A stretch of 64,000 nt of DNA from the NCBI GenBank assembly GCA_028583405.1, contig CM053251.1:6755602-6819601 (forward strand), read 5' to 3'. This stretch comes from Pogonophryne albipinna (taxonomy: Eukaryota > Chordata > Actinopteri > Perciformes > Artedidraconidae). This document shows positions 34,603 through 44,457 of the stretch, in pieces. Both the position numbers and the translations under genes were made by a program. The stretch's first letter is position 1; each line of letters starts with the position of its first letter. Below the pieces are notes generated by a model that had not been told where the DNA came from, did not search any database, and saw only the letters and a program-made list of their open reading frames with translations.

Positions 34603-35409
34603 TTAATATATTTCAGAACTAGTTGTGCGTTGAGGGAGGCACTTACAAAACAAAAATTCCTCCTGCATTTCCTTATCATCGACAAAGCACACAAACGCCA
34701 GAAGCTGGGCGTCCTTAGACACATCTGTTGACACATCTGTTGACTCGTCTAATTGTAATGCAAATGTATCTGCCAACCTCAGCTTCTCTATCAGTTGCAC
34801 CCTCACATCAGATGCCATCTCGTCTATACGGTGAGCTATGGTTGTGTCCGACACTGGAATGGTTTTCAGTTTGTTAATGTCAATATCATTCCCATACATT
34901 GTTTTACACATATCGGTTGCTGAAGGCAATATTAAATCCTCTGCAAGTTTGTATAGCTGTTTCTTCTGGGCAATCCGAAGAGCAATTTGATAAGAGCGTT
35001 TCAAAGCTAGCTCACCAAATTTGGCTGATTTTCTGATCAATATCTGTTGATCTTGGAGGGATTTGAGGCTAGCTTGGAAGTATTCAACAGGTTTGTCTTT
35101 TAAGTGGCTGTGTGTTGTCTCCAAGTGACGCTGCAGCTTTGATGGCTTCATAGATTCATTTGAAAGAACAGTAGAGCAAATGGCACACATTGGAAATTCA
35201 ATGCCATCTGTCTCCTTAAAGGTAAAACCAAACTTCAGATAATTATCTGCATATTTTCGGGTCTTCTCTCGTTTGCGCTTACCCTTATTAGCTGCTACAT
35301 CAGCAGCAGGTTCCGCCTTGCCACTTGCATGTTCACTGGTGGTTTCTGAGGTGGATGGTATCTCTCTTGTGCTTGTGGATTTTTTTGGTCGAGTTACAAA
35401 ACGATCCAT
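34603..35409 (-). pseudogene. Truncated BED zinc-finger hAT transposase (ZBED5-like)
   Basis: A 268-codon open frame starts MDRFVTRPKK. Residues 1-50 are basic and disordered. A BED-type zinc finger follows at about residues 54-100 (MCAICSTVLSNE, then H..TTH). The start of the hAT RNase H-like domain is visible, including the first catalytic-region motif LQLDESTDVS, before the frame ends at SSEIY. A full transposase of this kind runs several hundred residues longer and needs two further acidic catalytic positions and the C-terminal dimerisation region, all missing here. The short duplication STDVSTDVSKD is odd. The gene lies wholly inside the 34419-37277 element. The open frame without stops suggests a young copy, but it cannot make an active enzyme. 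Confidence 0.88.
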
Positions 35410-35965
35410 TTTTTATATATATATATATAAAGGTATGGTCTTCTCAATAATATCGCAGCGTGCGTCCTTGTGTCTGTGTCCTTAGTAAACTGGGGACTGA
35501 ATACGTTCTCGGCCAATCACGGGGAACCTGACAGAGCCAGCGTGTGTCATGCGGCCTCGTGATTGGCACAGCAGCGATAGGGGCGGGTCCTCCCCTTTGT
35601 GTACAGGAGGCCTGGTGGGACAGATCCGGGGTAGAGATGGCAAATCCGGATCATTTTATGGACTCGGAGTCTTCTGAGTCAATCATTGAAGAGATCCGGA
35701 TCATACGAGTCATTTGAGTCATTTGAGTCATATGAGTCAGCATGACCAAGACCGTAGAAATCCTACCGGTGAAACCGAAAAGTTGTTGCATTTAACCAGC
35801 ATATTAAACTAACGTTACATTAACCTCCGCTACACAGTGTCTTTTGCTTTAATAAAACATGTGTGTGTGTGTGCATTTTAAAAAATAAGTGTTTTGCATT
35901 ATATGTATATAGTTATTTTAATATGTTCCTGTACTTAAGCTAATTTTGCACAATTGTGTTTTCAT

Positions 35966-35967
<2 letters not shown>

Positions 35968-36012
<45 letters not shown>
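35968..36012. repeat. (AAT)n microsatellite
   Basis: About 15 uninterrupted AAT/AATA units inside the innermost hAT element. Confidence 0.9.
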
Positions 36013-36339
36013 TGTATAATTACATTTTATATATTCTAACTGTTTTGCAATTTTCTATCATTTGTTTCTTTTTGTGTGCCATGTTCAAAATAAACGAGTT
36101 TCCAAGTAAGATCCTTATTGGAAATGCAGATATTATTACAGGAGACTGTTGCACAACATGAACATTGTGTTAGAAGTCTACACTGAAACTTAATTTAGAG
36201 CCGGAAAAATCGCGGGATCCGTGAATCCAGGTCAATGATCGAGAGAGACCAGTAGCCTACGAGGACTCAGAGCCGTAACATATAGCAGGCAGCAGATCCA
36301 GAGATCCAGCAGACTCGTCCCTATGCACGAATCTACAGC

Positions 36340-36710
36340 AGACTCAGCCCCTCCTCCGGCTCGCACGGCTCCCGCGAGTCCCACGGCTCCCGCGAGTCCC
36401 ACGGCTCCCTCGACGAGTCGCAGGCAGACTCAGAGATTTGCGGACTCACGGCTCACTCACGGCTCACGGCTCACTCACGGCTCCCGCGAGTCCCACGGCT
36501 CCCTCGAGTCCCACGGCTCCCGCGACGAGTCGCAGGCAGACTCAGAGATTTGCGGACTCACGGCTCACTCACGGCTCACGGCTCACTCACGGCTCCCGCG
36601 AGTCCAACGGCTCCCGCGAGTCCCACGGCTCCCTCGACGAGTCGCAGCAGACTCAGAGATTTGCGGACTCACGGCTCACTCACGGCTCACGGGACTCTCG
36701 CGGGAGCCGG
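36340..36710. repeat. GC-rich tandem repeat, period about 112 bp
   Basis: Three copies of GACGAGTCGCAGGCAGACTC (the third lacks GG) lie at about 36411, 36523 and 36636. Between them are short subrepeats of ACGGCTCCCGCGAGTCCC and GGCTCACGGCTCACT. The unit has no stop codons in any forward frame, so all three frames stay open and mimic a Ser/Arg/Thr/Pro-rich protein. It is part of the 35632-36965 element. Confidence 0.92.
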
Positions 36711-37394
36711 AGGAGGGGCTGAATCTGCTGTTGATTCGTGCATGGCGACGAGTCTGCTGGATCTCTGGATACAACAACGTTGTAATGTGATTTTACACGT
36801 TATAAAGAGAGTAAAGAGTGACGCAATTTATAGTTTTAATTTTTACGTCACATCAGGTGTAGGACTCAAAGGACTCGGGTTAATCGAGAGGGAGACTCGT
36901 CACGACCGGCTCATTACTAGGATCCGGGTTAATGATCCGGATGAATCATGACTCGCCCATCTCTAATCCGGGGTAGTCTCCTGCCGTGAGTGAACCGGCG
37001 CCTAGCTTGAGATAGCTTCTGTGTGTAGCTGAATGTGTGCATTGCTGACTGAAAGATAACGTCTTCTGCCTCCATTTCTCTGTTCGCTACAATATGTTGG
37101 ATTGATGTTAATGTGCATTTAAAGACATTTCAATTTGTGGGAAAACATTTTTTGGAAAATCTTTTTTTTTTTTTAAGAAATCTAAAAAATTGTCTAATCA
37201 ACCAAAGATTTTGCGACCCCCCTGCAGTACCTCCACGGACCCCCTGGGGGTCGCGGACCCCCTGTTGAAGACCTCTGATTTAAGGAATCGTTGAGCTAGC
37301 TAGCTAGCATTGTCACTATCTGCTAACGTTAGCTTTAGCCTTCGTTTTCTAATAGTTTTTTTCATAGGCTATAAACAGAGGTGGTATAAGTATA

Positions 37395-37585
37395 GAGATT
37401 GTACTAGAGTAAAAGTAGAAGTACTCAGATATTGTACTTTAGTAGAAGTACTCAGATCTTGTACTTAATAAAAGTAGAAGTACTCAGATCTTGTACTTGA
37501 GTAAAAGTAGAAGTACTCAGATCTTGTACTTGAGTAAAAGTAGAAGTACTCAGATCTTGTACTTGAGTAAAAGTAGAAGTACCAG
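37395..37585. repeat. 33-bp tandem repeat, about six units
   Basis: Units read AGTAAAAGTAGAAGTACTC followed by AGATCTTGTACTTG. The words belong to a common fish non-autonomous element in which AGTA-type subrepeats are characteristic. The array lies in the outer hAT layer, to the right of the middle element. Confidence 0.9.
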
Positions 37586-38805
37586 AGTGTAGGAATACTC
37601 TGTTCAGGAGTACAGTAAAAGTCCTGCATTCAAAATGTTCCTCAAGTGAAAGTAGAAAAGTATTATAAAAATACTAAGAGGCATGAAAATAAATTTTCAA
37701 AATGCTCAACAGTGCTGCCAAAATTATAAACTGACTGCTACACATTTAAAATAAATGCTTTTATATATTTCTATTAGATGTAACTCTTTGGCGTTTCTGT
37801 TATTATTACCTGCTGCTTTAGTTGTTCTGACTGCTAAAATCCTCTGTTATTCCTCATTTTAAAGCCGATATTCCGTGGGGTCGGGGGGCTCAGATCCTTG
37901 TCACCTTTTTCATACCTGATGAGTTTGCATCCCTGACTACAGTTGCTTTAGCGTGTAGAAGCTAGTAAGCCTACTATTTGATTTGTTTTAGATAGGCATC
38001 TGCAATATATATGCAATTACGACATACAAGATGTGCCTTTAATAAATCTCACACTACTAAGGCAGCCGGCGGTTCCACCAGGGGCGTCAATCCTTCAGAT
38101 TGGACCCCTCTAAGTCATTTAGAATAATAAAAATAAATGTTAAAATAATATTTTTTTTGATAATAAATCAGTAAAATCAGGCAAAAATAAGAATTAAATA
38201 ACATAACCCTAACCTAACCCTAAAACCGAAATAAAGTAACCAAAAACCGAAAAGAAACTAACAAAATCCGCCATTATCCGGCAAATTTTTGCACACAATT
38301 TCGGAGCGCACAATTTCGGCGCGACCGCCACAACGACTCAGAAGGTGCCCTTTTTTTTTTTCTCTTGAGCACCTGCCCCTATAAATGTCTGTGCACGCCA
38401 CTGCTGCTGCCTGAGTGCTGAACATAAAAAATAGAATTTTTGCAGCTTTATAATAACAAAATGTAAACTTTGCAGTAGCACCTGTCCACAGTGACAGGAC
38501 ACCCAACTACTGTACAACAACACCAACCTGTTTGTTACAGGGAGGAATGCACTTAAGTTACTCAAAATACCTCACCACAGTGCTGAATATAAAAACAAAA
38601 CATTCACAGCTTTAGAATAATAATATTTAAAAAAGCCTAGCCGGCTAGCACCCAGTTCAACTACTGTACTTAAAGGTTCTTGTACTGAAAAAAACCTAAA
38701 CTTAAACAAAGTGCTAGACTCCACTGAGTAGTAATGTCACTGAATCAAAAGGATTAACTTAAATACTGCAGTCAGTACTACTGAATATAAAAACGGAACA
38801 GAACA

Positions 38806-38895
38806 AGTACAAGCTTCTTGAAGAATATGGGTTGTTTTAACCCAAACATTTATAAAAGTTAATTCACCGCTAATTTTCTGATGACTATGAACTGA
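38806..38895. repeat. 90-bp exact direct repeat, copy 2
   Basis: Identical to 32681-32770. It is followed by unique sequence starting TTTGTAATATTG, whereas copy 1 is followed by CCCCCTAGCG. Confidence 0.92.
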
Positions 38896-39109
38896 TTTGT
38901 AATATTGTGTATACAGTATTCATCCACTTTGGGTCATATTGGGGATTGTACTCAAATGTTTTTACTGAATCTGTCTGACGTCATCACTTATGTGCTCCGC
39001 CCCCGACGTGCCTCACTCATGGGCCTCACTGCTCTCATCCGTTCTTATTATACATCCATGTCATCCATGCGTTCATTTGAGTCCGCCATTATAGCTCCTC
39101 TCGGATGAA

Positions 39110-39187
39110 ATCACTCAAACTTTCAGAAGTATACTTTGCCCACCGTGCTCTCGAGTCTCACTGCCGGAATTTGACCGCGCTACTCTG
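39110..39187 (+). other. Possible non-coding first exon
   Basis: The stretch ends CTACTCTG|GTAAGTTACG, a near-consensus donor, and is preceded by CpG-bearing, promoter-like sequence (38990-39110). It would fit a 5' exon for the SAMD3/DUF4806-like region 2-4 kb downstream. This rests on one splice signal and position only. Confidence 0.2.
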
Positions 39188-39539
39188 GTAAGTTACGTCT
39201 TGCCTTTGCACAGTATTTAAATGTTTTATTAATTTCTGCATCTAATGCACTTTGTGTCGCATGGTGTTTGATTTGAGCTCTTGTTAGCTAGCCTAGATTT
39301 AATATCTGCCTCACTTGAAAAATTATTTAAACGTGTAAGACAGTATTTTATATTGCTTTAAGTTATATCTCAAAGTGGAACGTTTGTGTTGCAAAAGTTC
39401 TCTGGAAAATTCGAACCGCAAATGGCGGCAGTTATTTTTTTTTTTTTGTTACTGCATGCATGTCTGAGCATATTTTATTAACTTAGAGGCATAAGGCGCA
39501 TTCACGCCGCAGTACTTTTCCCACAAAGGTTCATGAGAA

Positions 39540-39577
39540 CTTAGTTCATGAGAACTCTTTAGTTCTCATGAACTAAG
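39540..39577. repeat. Perfect 17-bp hairpin
   Basis: CTTAGTTCATGAGAACT, a 4-nt loop CTTT, then the exact reverse complement AGTTCTCATGAACTAAG. It sits within sequence that resembles a fish MITE (CGCGTTCACACCGGAATAAG just downstream). Confidence 0.95.
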
Positions 39578-39702
39578 TACAGATCGCGTTCACACCGGAA
39601 TAAGTCCCTGGGGGAGGATTAGGCAAATGAAGCCGCTGACGTCACTTCTTCTTCTTCTGCTTTGGGTTTACTGGCAGGCCGCAAACCACTTCATGGCGTA
39701 TA

Positions 39703-39860
39703 CTGCCCAAGCCCCCAGGAAGTGCGCCGGACTCAGATGAAAATATTCGTGCTGGCCAAACGGCGGTACTACACTTCCGTTTGGTTGCCAGGCCCGGAAA
39801 CACTTTTTCCCATTGACTTACATGGGGAAAGAGTGGTCTGTAAATCGTTTGATAATTTTT
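39703..39860 (+). repeat. Interspersed repeat family R1, copy b
   Basis: Shared words with the copy around 45335-45547 (opposite orientation) and 46610-46650 include CAAGCCCCCAG, AGGAAGTGCGCCGGACTC, AACGGCGGTACT and ACTTTTTCCCATTGACTT. No function is proposed. Confidence 0.6.
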
Positions 39861-40194
39861 TTTAAACTAAATAAACTACCCAGTATGAACACTTGTATAG
39901 ACCTTATTAAAAACATTCGTTCCTCAAGTTGTAATAATGTGCTAATAACGTTATTCTGAGAGTTATTTCCCTCTGCATTATGAACGCGCATCTAACCCAC
40001 GGGACCGCGCCGCCCGGCACGTTTATGTTACGTGTCCCGACCAATCAGAGCACACTGTGCTCACAGGATGGGTGGGGGCTGGAGCTATTGGAGCTACAAC
40101 GAGCCGTTAAAGGCAGAGAGTGAAATTCAGTGAACACACGTAGTTTACAGAGATGCTGTTTGAGAAACCAATGTGAGTTGCGTTTATCTTTACC

Positions 40195-40370
40195 CATGGA
40201 TGCACAATAAGAACGGACCCATATCGTCTTACTGCCACCCCACGGAGCTGTAATAATGGATATATTGCACATGTTTGCTATAATTCATTATCATACTACA
40301 TGGGCTGTATGATTAAATCTTATACCGTAAATGTTGTATTAAATAAAGTTAATACTACTTATTATTATAA

Positions 40371-40406
<36 letters not shown>

Positions 40407-40837
40407 TGCAATCATTCTTTCATGCTAAATGAAGCTCTGTTGCTTGGATATCACTAGATCCTGTTACAGCGTAATATAAGTACATAACGATTGATGTTAA
40501 CATTAGCATAATGACTAGCTAGCCGCTAGCTGCTAACTGCCGCCTCGTTAATATCAAATCCATCATAATAACAAATCATTACCATGCTGTCATGAACGTC
40601 CGGTGTTGTTACGTGTACGCAAATTGACGTGCTTGATGTGAACGAGCATTTTGGTTAAAGTTGCGCATGCGCTATGAGCGCACATACGGGTACTTCTCAG
40701 GCATGCCGGGTAATCTGTGACGTTTCACTCTCTCAAAAGTTGGGCCATTTTATCATCATGCGCTAATGAGCAACTCTCATAGGAATGAATGAGGCCCCGC
40801 CTCCCACGCTGTATCCAGTTCTTATTATACATCCATG
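40195..40837. mobile_element. MITE with CATGGATG...CATCCATG ends
   Basis: CATGGATGCACAATAAGAAC at 40195-40214 is matched on the other strand by the segment ending at 40837 (GTTCTTATTATACATCCATG as written on plus). The same terminal word also occurs alone at about 39042-39061. No clear target duplication was found, so the superfamily is not assigned. The interior holds an (AT)n run at 40373-40402 and an NRF1-like GCGCATGCGC word near 40664. Confidence 0.6.
40373..40402. repeat. (AT)n microsatellite
   Basis: About 15 AT dinucleotides inside the MITE at 40195-40837. Confidence 0.9.
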
Positions 40838-41227
40838 ATACTGCCGCCCAAAGTCCCCGGCCGGAAGTCCCCGGAGTTGGGGACTGGCTTCAGTAGAAGC
40901 TGCTGGGACTCCCAGCAGCCAGAACGCCGACACCTCCTCATCTCCACCGCTCCCATGTTTTATTTTGTGTTGCCATAAGTTAGTCTCTCTGCGTTTCTGC
41001 GCTGGGCTAATGCTAATGCTAATAATGCTGATGCGAGGATAATAAAATGGCGGCTTCACAAAACCTTTTGGGAGTTTTACGGGGCGTGGTTTCCCCCACG
41101 AAAGTCCCTGCTCTCCCTGTGCGCTAGTGGAGCCTGTGGAGCCTCGCAGCAGCGAAACTGTGGTGCGCTTACACTGTAGGTGCGCCGCGTTTGGGGGGGG
41201 GGGGGGGGGGTGCTAGTGTGTGTTAAG

Positions 41228-42077
41228 ATGAGAAATAAAAACCATCCCTTGATTGCAAAGTTAATGCAGACTACCTTTGCCCTGCGGCGCAATGAGATCA
41301 TCAATGATGAGCTACCTGTTGGAGAGATCCTGGAACGCTGGCCTGCCTTGACAATGGAGTCCCAGGTGAACATATTTTAGATATTACAACTATATAATAA
41401 TTTTGTGTGCCTTTGTCACTGATAACTTTGGCATGTTTACTCAGATTTAGCATGTCATGTTTCTGTTTATCTCTGCTGCCTTCAGTCCACATATACATTG
41501 TACTCTGAATTAAATAGTCATTTTATATTTGTGCAGAGTTTCACAGGATAACAAACCTCAACCTGAAGAACCACTTTTACGCGGAGTTGGATCGGGATGC
41601 TGTTGAGCTTGTTTGGGAAGAAGGCGGCACGCAAAGGCGAAGTGTCTGAAGTTCAGCTCTTCACCGCCTCTGACCTCCAGGTGAGTCGGTTAAGCCTCTT
41701 GGTGTTTTATTATCATACTAGAGTGGATTTTCTGTGTGTGTGTTGGGGGTCAGCCTGATAGATTTAGATTTATTATTAAGATACTTGTGTTTGGGGAGGG
41801 AACAGCTGTGTTAATGTTATTGCACCTTGTTGTTGTGCTAATGAGATACAGGTGGGATCGCAGACGCCTCAATTGCTTCAAAATGGTAATCTCTTCAGTC
41901 ATGGAAGAGCCCTTGTGATATAAATTGTTGTGTGGCTATGCTGTTTAGCATCCAAAGTAAAACAAAGATATGTTTTCACACTCAAGGATCATAGTGACGT
42001 CCATAGCCGACGTGCTGCTCTCCTCCCTGCCTGGATTTCTGCATGAGGATGACTCCAGGTTTCTGAGGCTGTGGCAT
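41228..42077 (+). pseudogene. SAMD3-like protein remnant, exons with frameshifts
   Basis: Three exon-like blocks resemble the region after the SAM domain in fish SAMD3-like proteins. The first, 41228-41365, encodes KNHPLIAKLMQTTFALRR and LERWPALT and ends in a GT donor. The second, 41539-41680, encodes FHRITNLNLKNHFYAELDR and then, only after a frame change near 41600, LLSLFGKKAARKGEV. The third, 41987-42077, encodes VLLSSLPGFLHEDD and SRFLRLWH before GTAAGT, and is out of frame with the preceding donor. The upstream part is replaced by a poly-G tract. It is best read as a broken gene copy. No SAM domain was found. Family naming rests on remembered sequence patterns. Confidence 0.55.
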
Positions 42078-42139
42078 GTAAGTCAGCATAATAACTGTTT
42101 TGAATGTATGTGACAGATCATCAAAAAATATAGTTTATC

Positions 42140-42245
42140 CAGGGTGTCCGCTGGGTCTTAAAAAGTATTAAAAGTTGATAAATCAATTTAGTGAAAATTA
42201 AGGCTATTAAAAAGTATTAAACGGCATTTTCCAAGGTATTAAGAA
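42140..42245 (+). mobile_element. Single end of a hAT-like element
   Basis: CAGGGTGTCCGCTGGGTCTT followed by repeated AAAAAGTATTAAA words is the start of a widespread vertebrate non-autonomous family. No right end was identified. Confidence 0.45.
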
Positions 42246-42249
42246 GGTC

Positions 42250-43295
42250 CACAGCAACGACAACATGAAACATCCTTTAATTTACTGAAACAACATGTCG
42301 GGAAACCCCCTCAAGGTGGCCCCATGCATAGCGTGCCATAAAATGCTGCTTCTTATTTTAAGTTTCGTTGCCTTGCTCCGCTCTGTGTGTGGGGGGGGGG
42401 GGGGTTCATCTGCTGGTGGACTACCTGAGAGATACAGCAGGAGAACACGCCGTCCACCGCGGAGAATAAACAGAAGGGCAACCATGACAACCATGCTCCG
42501 GGGTCTTCTTCGCTGCTTTTGGTGTATTTGGTGGCGGCAGCAGCGCCACTTACAGGCCTGGCATATGTACTACAGCGTTTCCAGCGGTCTAGTGTGAACG
42601 GACACGTTAATGAATCGAATGCGTGTGAACGGAATACTTTTTTGCGTTTGCGTATGCGTTTTACTGTATGCGTCCTCGTGGGGCCGGGGTCTAAGCCAAA
42701 CTATATCCGGTCACAGAGATCTGCTATTTTATAGTAAGGTCAACACATATCGACCCTAAATATAGTCTATAGAACGAGAAAAGTCTTAACATATATATCG
42801 TTTTTTGTAAACATATGACAAATGTGTGAAGGTGATGACGTTAGAGCATCGTCCTATGTGCCGGGCTTAGCCCCGGACAGCCCCAGCCCAATTTAACCCC
42901 TGGGTATTTGTGAGGGAGCTCCTATATGGCATTACCCCGCTGAAGCTCACCAAAGTTTAATATATTTCATAGTTCAAAGTTTTGTCAATTGTTTTGTTTA
43001 TTGGTCAAATACTGGTTTCTAATGGTTTCTGAGGAGTTTTACTGGAATGAAAGAGCACAGAGTACAGAAGCAACAAAGCAGCATACTGCATTAAACCTGA
43101 CCTTCACAGAGAGGTTGAAGTTCATGTGGAGAGGAGGCTTCAGTAGTCTGTCTGCACTCTGTTTAGTTGTGCTATCTTACAATCAATATAGTAAATGTGA
43201 GGTAAAGTGTGTCGCCAATGTAACCGGTTAGAACTCGAAGTTGTTCAATACAACAGTTAAAGCAGTGGCCTATTTGTTTCTCTCGTCTGATTTAG
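42250..43295. other. Low-information stretch with poly-G tract
   Basis: A G12-14 tract is at about 42391-42404. CpG-bearing sequence near 42840-42920 (GGGCTTAGCCCCGGACAGCCCC) could be a transposon end. No exon is recognised. Confidence 0.3.
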
Positions 43296-44111
43296 ATTGC
43301 TCGCCTGGCTCTGGTAGGAGGCACCAATTCAGAGAACCTGATCAGATGGATGCTGGCAACTGCTCTGACTAACGCCTTAGCCTGTGGGTACAACTGGGCT
43401 GGAAAGAAAGACAAGCGTTGCAGCAGCAAGAAGCCATTCAAGGAACCGGCAATACAAGACTGCATGTTTGGTGAGTTTCCTCGCCTGCAAACTACTTATT
43501 AGTTTAAGTTTAGGGAGTGAGGTGTGACTGATGGTGATTCAGAACATAATTATGCTCTTTGTGAGCCATATAGTACCGAGTTTGAATCCAACTCCTATAA
43601 TGTATTTTATGTCTCTTCTCTGCCCTTGTTTCATGTCTCTCTGTAATCCCCTGTTGAAGAATAAAGCATGAACTTAATCTAACAAAAAAGGTTAGGTTGG
43701 AATCAGGTGATGGTGAAGCTATAAGAAATAAACCAAAAAAAGACAACCTAATTGGTGAGCTTTAGAGGTGCTCGGATGCAAATGTTATTACCTGGATAGA
43801 GCCAGGCTAGCCGTTTGCGCCTCTTTCCAGGCCAGTCTTTTAGCAAACTGGCTGCTGACTGTAGCTTGTGCTACTGTACAGAGTGAGAGTGATTTTCTTA
43901 TTATAACAGAAGTTGTATGGGATACACACACTCTCTCTCTTCCTCACGCTTATTTTTGTAATCTTGTCTTTCAGCTGCTGCTCGGCAGTTCGACCGCAAG
44001 CTAACCCACAATGGCTTCAGTGAAACTGTGAAGAAGTGGCTTCGTTATGCTCCAGAGCGCGAGGGAGGCATCCCAAGGAACACAAGTGAAACAAACGCAA
44101 GTCCAACTTAG
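43296..44111 (+). CDS. DUF4806-type C-terminal domain, last two exons (gene likely incomplete)
   Basis: Exon 43296-43470 follows a good acceptor (TTTAG) and encodes LALVGGTNSENLIRWMLATA with the later LACGYNWAGKKDKR. It ends at a GTGAGT donor. Exon 43975-44111 follows TTTCAG, continues in frame (AAARQFDRK), includes ETVKKWLRYAPERE and ends at TAG (44109-44111). This layout, GG...N..RWML..L.....NW.GKK then a short helix and WLRYAP, is the pattern of the DUF4806 domain, found in many fish proteins of unknown role that are often linked to transposon-like gene copies. An AATAAA lies at 44452-44457. No intact N-terminal exons were found, and the nearest upstream coding-like blocks are the frameshifted SAMD3-like remnant. 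It may be a live gene with unrecognised 5' exons, or a decayed copy. Confidence 0.6.
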
Positions 44112-44451
44112 GGTACCCCACCACACTCTAATGTGTTTTCCTTGTGCATACAGTCCAAAGGTTACCGCCTCATAGACAATACTGTTCTTTCATGGACAAT
44201 AGACTGTTGTTCTTACAGTCAAACATAAGTCAAATGTTTACAGCTTCGCCTTCATGGAAGACTTGAAGCTTCAGGCTGTTCTTGTTTGGAGTTGCACCAA
44301 TGGTTCTTACACACCCTCTTTTTTATAGGGGTATCTTGCGTCACTGTATATTTGCACATACGATGTGTCCTCTGCATTTATTCCACAGCGTTTGGGGAGC
44401 AATAACGGGTTAAGAGTCTTGCTCAGGGACGCATTGCTGCCTGTTTTCTAA

Positions 44452-44457
44452 AATAAA
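44452..44457 (+). terminator. Candidate polyadenylation signal for the DUF4806-like exons
   Basis: AATAAA lies 341 bp after the TAG, a reasonable 3' UTR length. No downstream element was evaluated. Confidence 0.4.

Larger units (their letters stand above)
35632..36965. mobile_element. hAT MITE carrying a GC-rich tandem array, innermost layer
   Basis: The left end reads TAGAGATGGCAAATCCGGAT. The right end finishes ATGACTCGCCCATCTCTA. The exact 8-bp duplication ATCCGGGG is at 35624-35631 and 36966-36973. Near the left end are repeated GAGTCATTT words. The interior holds an (AAT)n run and a 112-bp-period GC-rich array. No transposase is present. Confidence 0.92.
34419..37277 (-). mobile_element. 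hAT transposon with BED-type transposase, middle layer of the nest
   Basis: The left end reads CAGGGGTCTTCAACGTTTTT and the right end reads ...CCTGTTGAAGACCTCTG. The exact 8-bp duplication ATTTAAGG is at 34411-34418 and 37278-37285. It encodes the start of a BED-finger transposase at 34603-35409 on the minus strand. A third element (35632-36965) has jumped in upstream of that gene. Without the insert the copy is about 1.5 kb, too short for a full hAT transposase, so it is an internally deleted, presumably inactive copy. Confidence 0.92.
33511..38403. mobile_element. hAT element, outer layer of a three-deep nest
   Basis: The left end is CAGAGACGTGCACA and the right end is TGTGCACGCCACTG, an inverted pair with a few mismatches. 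GAGCACCTGCCC follows inside the left end and also lies, in the same orientation, inside the right end (38368-38379). The exact 8-bp duplication CTGCTGCC lies at 33503-33510 and 38404-38411. The 4893-bp span includes a whole second element at 34419-37277, so the original element was about 2.0 kb. No transposase of its own was recognised. Confidence 0.8.
33050..38800. mobile_element. Older DNA element split by the nested hAT block (boundaries uncertain)
   Basis: The left edge reads TAGTGCTGCACGATTC, typical of hAT MITE ends. The interior at 33200-33500 has two copies of a roughly 115-bp subrepeat (GTGGCTTTAAACA..., GTGCTTGACTTAAA..., AGTAACTAAAAT). After the inserted block, similar A+T-rich sequence with CTGAATATAAAAAC words runs from 38412 to about 38800. 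A matching right terminus was not found, so the right limit is a guess. Confidence 0.4.

Noticed and set aside
36323..36951. Three overlapping Ser/Arg/Pro-rich open frames
   Set aside because: All arise from the 112-bp stop-free tandem array inside a transposon; being open in every forward frame argues against selection on one protein.
40645..40720. CpG-rich patch with GCGCATGCGC as a promoter
   Set aside because: It lies inside a MITE bounded by inverted repeats, so the motif is more likely transposon sequence than a gene promoter.
41228..44111. A single intact SAMD3/DUF4806 fusion gene
   Set aside because: The SAMD3-like blocks need at least one frame change within an exon and a phase break between exons, so an intact gene is not supported.
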